Assembly (NCBI RefSeq): GCF_026616895.1
Contig: NZ_JANYME010000004.1
Location: 104,489 to 168,488 of the forward strand
Length of the DNA stretch: 64,000 nucleotides
Source of the DNA: Campylobacter sp. MG1
Lineage (GTDB): Bacteria > Campylobacterota > Campylobacteria > Campylobacterales > Campylobacteraceae
Direction of reading: 5' to 3'
Position numbers and translations under genes: made by a program. Below, in pieces: positions 61,331-64,000 of this stretch. The notes beneath the pieces are model-generated. The model ran no database searches and was not told the origin of the DNA. It was given only the letters and a program-made list of their open reading frames with translations. The number at the start of each line of letters is the position of its first letter. The first letter of the stretch is position 1.

Positions 61331-64000
61331 ATGAAAACATTAAAAAAGGCAAGTAAAAAAGACTTAAATACTATATCTAAAATAGAATTTAAAGATAATA
61401 AATACCATCCTAAGAGTAAAGAAGAATTGCAAGTATTGATTAAGTATGAAGATATATCACTAGATACTATAAATACAAGTGCTATTACTGATATGAGTGT
61501 ATTGTTTAAGGGTAGTAATAGAAAAGACTTTAGTGGTATAAATACTTGGGATACAAGCAATGTAACTAGTATGAATTCTATGTTTTATGGTTGTAAAAAA
61601 TTCAATCAGCCTTTAGATTTTGATACAAGCAATGTAACTGATATGAGTTATATGTTTGAAGATTGTTTTAATTTTAACCAAGCTTTGAGCTTTGATACAT
61701 CAAATGTAACCGATATGAGCCATATGTTTTGGTATTGCAAAAAATTTAATAAACCTTTAAAATTTGATACAAAAAATGTAACTGATATGAGTAGTATGTT
61801 TTCTGTTTGTGAAAATTTCAATCAGCCTTTAGATTTTGATACAAAAAATGTAACTGATATGGGTGGTATGTTTAGTAATTGCAAAAAATTTAACAAACCT
61901 TTACAATTTGATACAAAAAATGTAACTGATATGAGTGATATGTTTGCTGAGTGCTATAATTTCAATCAGCCTTTAAACTTTAATACTAGTAATGTAATTG
62001 ATATGAGTTTTATGTTTTATAATTGTTTTAATTTTAACCAAACTTTGAGCTTTGATACTTCAAAAGTAGTTAATATGAGCCATATGTTTTATGGTTGTGA
62101 AAATTTCAACCAAGCTTTAAATTTTGATACAAGTAATGTAACAGATATGCAAGGTATGTTTGATGGTTGTGAAAATTTCAATCAGCCTTTAAACTTTGAT
62201 ACAAAAAATGTAACTAATATGAGTTATATGTTTAGTTGGTGCGAAAGCTTCAATCAGCCTTTAGATTTTGATACAAGTAATGTAACTAATATGCGTTCTA
62301 TGTTTAGTAGTTGTAATAACTTCAACCAGCCTTTAAACTTTAATACAAGTAATGTAACCGATATGAGTCGGATGTTTAGTGTTTGCGAAAATTTCAATCA
62401 AGCTTTAAACTTTAATACAAGTAATGTAACAGATATGCGTTCTATGTTTAGTAGTTGTAATAACTTCAACCAGCCTTTAGATTTTGATATATCAAAAGTA
62501 GTTGATATACAAGGTATGTTTAATGGATGTGAGTCATTTGATTTTATTAAAATGATTAAAAATGAAGATTTGATGATAAAAATAGCTTATGAGATAAATG
62601 TAGCAAGAGAATATATGCTAAATAATAATTTGATAAAAAAGGTAGCAAACAAATACCAACCAGCTAATAAATATGAATTAAAAGTTCTAGTTTATACAGA
62701 TGGAATTAGCCTAAGCGATATTGATACTAGTTTAATCACTGATATGAGTGAGCTTTTTTATAAAAGTGATAGAAAAGACTTTAGTGGGATAAATGAATGG
62801 GATACTTCAAATGTAACTGATATGAGTTTTATGTTTTGTATTTGCAAAAACTTCAATCAGCCTTTAAGCTTTGATACAAGTAAAGTAGCTAATATGTGTG
62901 AAATGTTTAGTACATGCAAAGATTTTAATCAACCTTTAGAACTTGATACAAGAAATGTAACCAATATGAGTTATATGTTTTGGGATTGCAAAAACTTCAA
63001 TCAGCCTTTAAGCTTTGATACAAGCAAAGTAACTAATATGAGTAAGATGTTTAGATATTGTTCTAATTTCAATCAGCCTTTAAACTTTGATACAAAAAAT
63101 GTAACTGATATGTCTAGTATGTTTGATAGTTGTCGTAATTTCAATCAGCCTTTAAACTTTGATACAAAAAATGTAGTAAATATGAGTTATATGTTTGATA
63201 GTTGTCGTAATTTCAATCAGCCTTTAGATTTTGATATATCAAAAGTAGTTGATATACAAGGTATGTTTAATGGATGTGAGTCATTTGATTTTATTAAAAT
63301 GATTAAAAATGAAGATTTGATGATAAAAATAGCTTATGAGATAAATGTAGCAAGAGAATATATGCTAAATAATAATTTGATAAAAAAGGTAGCCAACAAA
63401 TACCAACCAGCTAATAAATACGAACTAAAAGTTCTAGTTTATACAGATGGAATTAGCCTAAGTGATATTGATACTAGTTTAATCACTGATATGAGTGAGC
63501 TTTTTAAGGATAGTAAAAGAAAAGATTTTAGAGGGATAAATGAGTGGGATACAAGCAATGTAACTGATATGAGTTTTATGTTTTATAATTGTGACAATTT
63601 CAACAAAGCTTTGAATTTTGATACAAGCAATGTAACTAATATGAGCCATATGTTTTATGGTTGTGACAATTTCAACAAAGCTTTGAATTTTGATACAAGC
63701 AATGTAACTAATATGAGCCATATGTTTGATGATTGCATATCATTTAATCAACCTTTAGAACTTGATACAAGAAATGTAACCAATATGAGTTATATGTTTT
63801 GGAATTGCAAAAACTTCAATCAGCCTTTAAGCTTTGATACAAGCAAAGTAACTAATATGAGTAAGATGTTTATATATTGTTCTAATTTCAATCAGCCTTT
63901 AAACTTTGATACAAAAAATGTAACTGATATGTCTAGTATGTTTGATAGTTGTCGTAATTTCAATCAGCCTTTAAACTTTGATACAAAAAATGTAGTAAAT
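61331..64000 (+). CDS. BspA-like/DUF285 repeat protein 4, 3' partial
   Basis: Open from the ATG at 61331 to the window end, 890 codons so far without a stop. The N-terminus MKTLKKASKKDLNTISKIEF differs from genes 1 and 2 in its first 18 residues, then matches them. It has at least three cap-plus-repeat modules. Modules 2 and 3 each start KVANKYQPANKYELKVLVYT after a helical linker (FIKMIKNEDLMIKIAYEINV), and repeat with a period of 747 bp. No signal peptide. AAGGA and a T5 tract precede the ATG. Expected to be larger than 900 residues; it could hold an anchor beyond the window. Confidence 0.88.
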   Translation, partial: MKTLKKASKKDLNTISKIEFKDNKYHPKSKEELQVLIKYEDISLDTINTSAITDMSVLFKGSNRKDFSGINTWDTSNVTSMNSMFYGCKKFNQPLDFDTSNVTDMSYMFEDCFNFNQALSFDTSNVTDMSHMFWYCKKFNKPLKFDTKNVTDMSSMFSVCENFNQPLDFDTKNVTDMGGMFSNCKKFNKPLQFDTKNVTDMSDMFAECYNFNQPLNFNTSNVIDMSFMFYNCFNFNQTLSFDTSKVVNMSHMFYGCENFNQALNFDTSNVTDMQGMFDGCENFNQPLNFDTKNVTNMSYMFSWCESFNQPLDFDTSNVTNMRSMFSSCNNFNQPLNFNTSNVTDMSRMFSVCENFNQALNFNTSNVTDMRSMFSSCNNFNQPLDFDISKVVDIQGMFNGCESFDFIKMIKNEDLMIKIAYEINVAREYMLNNNLIKKVANKYQPANKYELKVLVYTDGISLSDIDTSLITDMSELFYKSDRKDFSGINEWDTSNVTDMSFMFCICKNFNQPLSFDTSKVANMCEMFSTCKDFNQPLELDTRNVTNMSYMFWDCKNFNQPLSFDTSKVTNMSKMFRYCSNFNQPLNFDTKNVTDMSSMFDSCRNFNQPLNFDTKNVVNMSYMFDSCRNFNQPLDFDISKVVDIQGMFNGCESFDFIKMIKNEDLMIKIAYEINVAREYMLNNNLIKKVANKYQPANKYELKVLVYTDGISLSDIDTSLITDMSELFKDSKRKDFRGINEWDTSNVTDMSFMFYNCDNFNKALNFDTSNVTNMSHMFYGCDNFNKALNFDTSNVTNMSHMFDDCISFNQPLELDTRNVTNMSYMFWNCKNFNQPLSFDTSKVTNMSKMFIYCSNFNQPLNFDTKNVTDMSSMFDSCRNFNQPLNFDTKNVVN
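62486..63503 (+). repeat. 747-bp-period direct repeat in repeat gene 4
   Basis: A block of about 270 bp starting at 62486 recurs at 63233 with very few changes. It covers a DISKVVDIQGMFNGCESFDF repeat, the helical linker and the cap of the next module. The distance is 249 codons, so the frame is kept. Confidence 0.85.

Noticed and set aside
63479..63721. Minus-strand ORF with HISYIACIKIQSFVE repeats
   Set aside because: Antisense reading of the DUF285 repeats; the repetition comes from the + strand gene.
55590..64000. 72-bp tandem units looking like a CRISPR array
   Set aside because: Units translate in frame as 24-residue protein repeats, there are no unique spacers of fixed size and no cas genes.
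54196..64000. Prophage or integrative element carrying the accessory genes
   Set aside because: No integrase, phage genes, tRNA target or flanking direct repeats are visible; the right border is outside the window.

Overview
The window is a very AT-rich chromosomal segment from a campylobacterotal (epsilonproteobacterial) genome, almost certainly genus Campylobacter. The genus call rests on family recognition and gene order: hrcA-grpE-dnaK, petABC, lpxK-cutA-thrC-kdsB, a UPF0323 lipoprotein beside rpsU, ccoG and cmeR-cmeABC, and a hydABCDE-hypF uptake hydrogenase cluster. I cannot assign a species. No rRNA, tRNA, insertion sequence, CRISPR array or prophage was recognised.

Layout. 1-7271: a UvrD/Rep-type helicase cut by the window edge, a small exported protein, a FadL-like porin with an AMP-forming acyl-CoA synthetase, and an AAA+ ATPase. 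7323-12329: a tightly packed + strand run of xseB, a nitrilase-fold protein lacking catalytic residues, a ThiF/MoeB-like protein, two DMT-family permeases around murC, and a small membrane protein. 12330-12922 is an AT-rich convergent gap. 12923-16152 (minus): the heat-shock operon hrcA-grpE-dnaK with a candidate operator. 16395-20328: a small HTH protein, a radical SAM protein and three minus-strand exported or membrane proteins, two of which share a duplicated promoter region. 20528-23321 (minus): petABC, the cytochrome bc1 complex. 23479-32009 (+): a class B PBP, nadE, a DegT-type aminotransferase, lpxK, cutA, thrC, kdsB and rmuC. 32017-32820: a long palindrome resembling a Fur site, then a DUF4198 periplasmic protein. 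32837-34564 (minus): ogt, the UPF0323 lipoprotein, an HTH/coiled-coil protein and rpsU. 34673-42292 (+): ccoG and the CmeABC efflux system with its repressor gene cmeR and a perfect 16-bp palindrome over the cmeA promoter. 42300-45720: ribD, yqhA, hemE and an asparaginase. 45743-46318 (minus): a DJ-1/PfpI protein. 46437-54167 (+): hydABCDE, hypF and mscL.

54196 to the end is the accessory part. It holds a voltage-gated ion channel gene that looks broken at its 5' end, two tiny Cys/His-rich (probably zinc-binding) repeat proteins, and then four consecutive genes for BspA-like/DUF285 24-residue-repeat proteins (381, 453, 904 and more than 890 residues; the last runs off the window). None of the four has a visible signal peptide, although the family is usually described as surface-exposed. 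Three of them and the Cys/His pair share a 34-bp upstream module: an inverted repeat of the form AAAGACA/TGTCTTT, then an extended -10 TGNTATCAT at constant distance. The repeat genes are separated by near-identical intergenic hairpins, differ in length by whole repeats, and contain internal module duplications of up to 747 bp period. This co-regulated, recombination-prone family is the best candidate in the window for an undescribed system.
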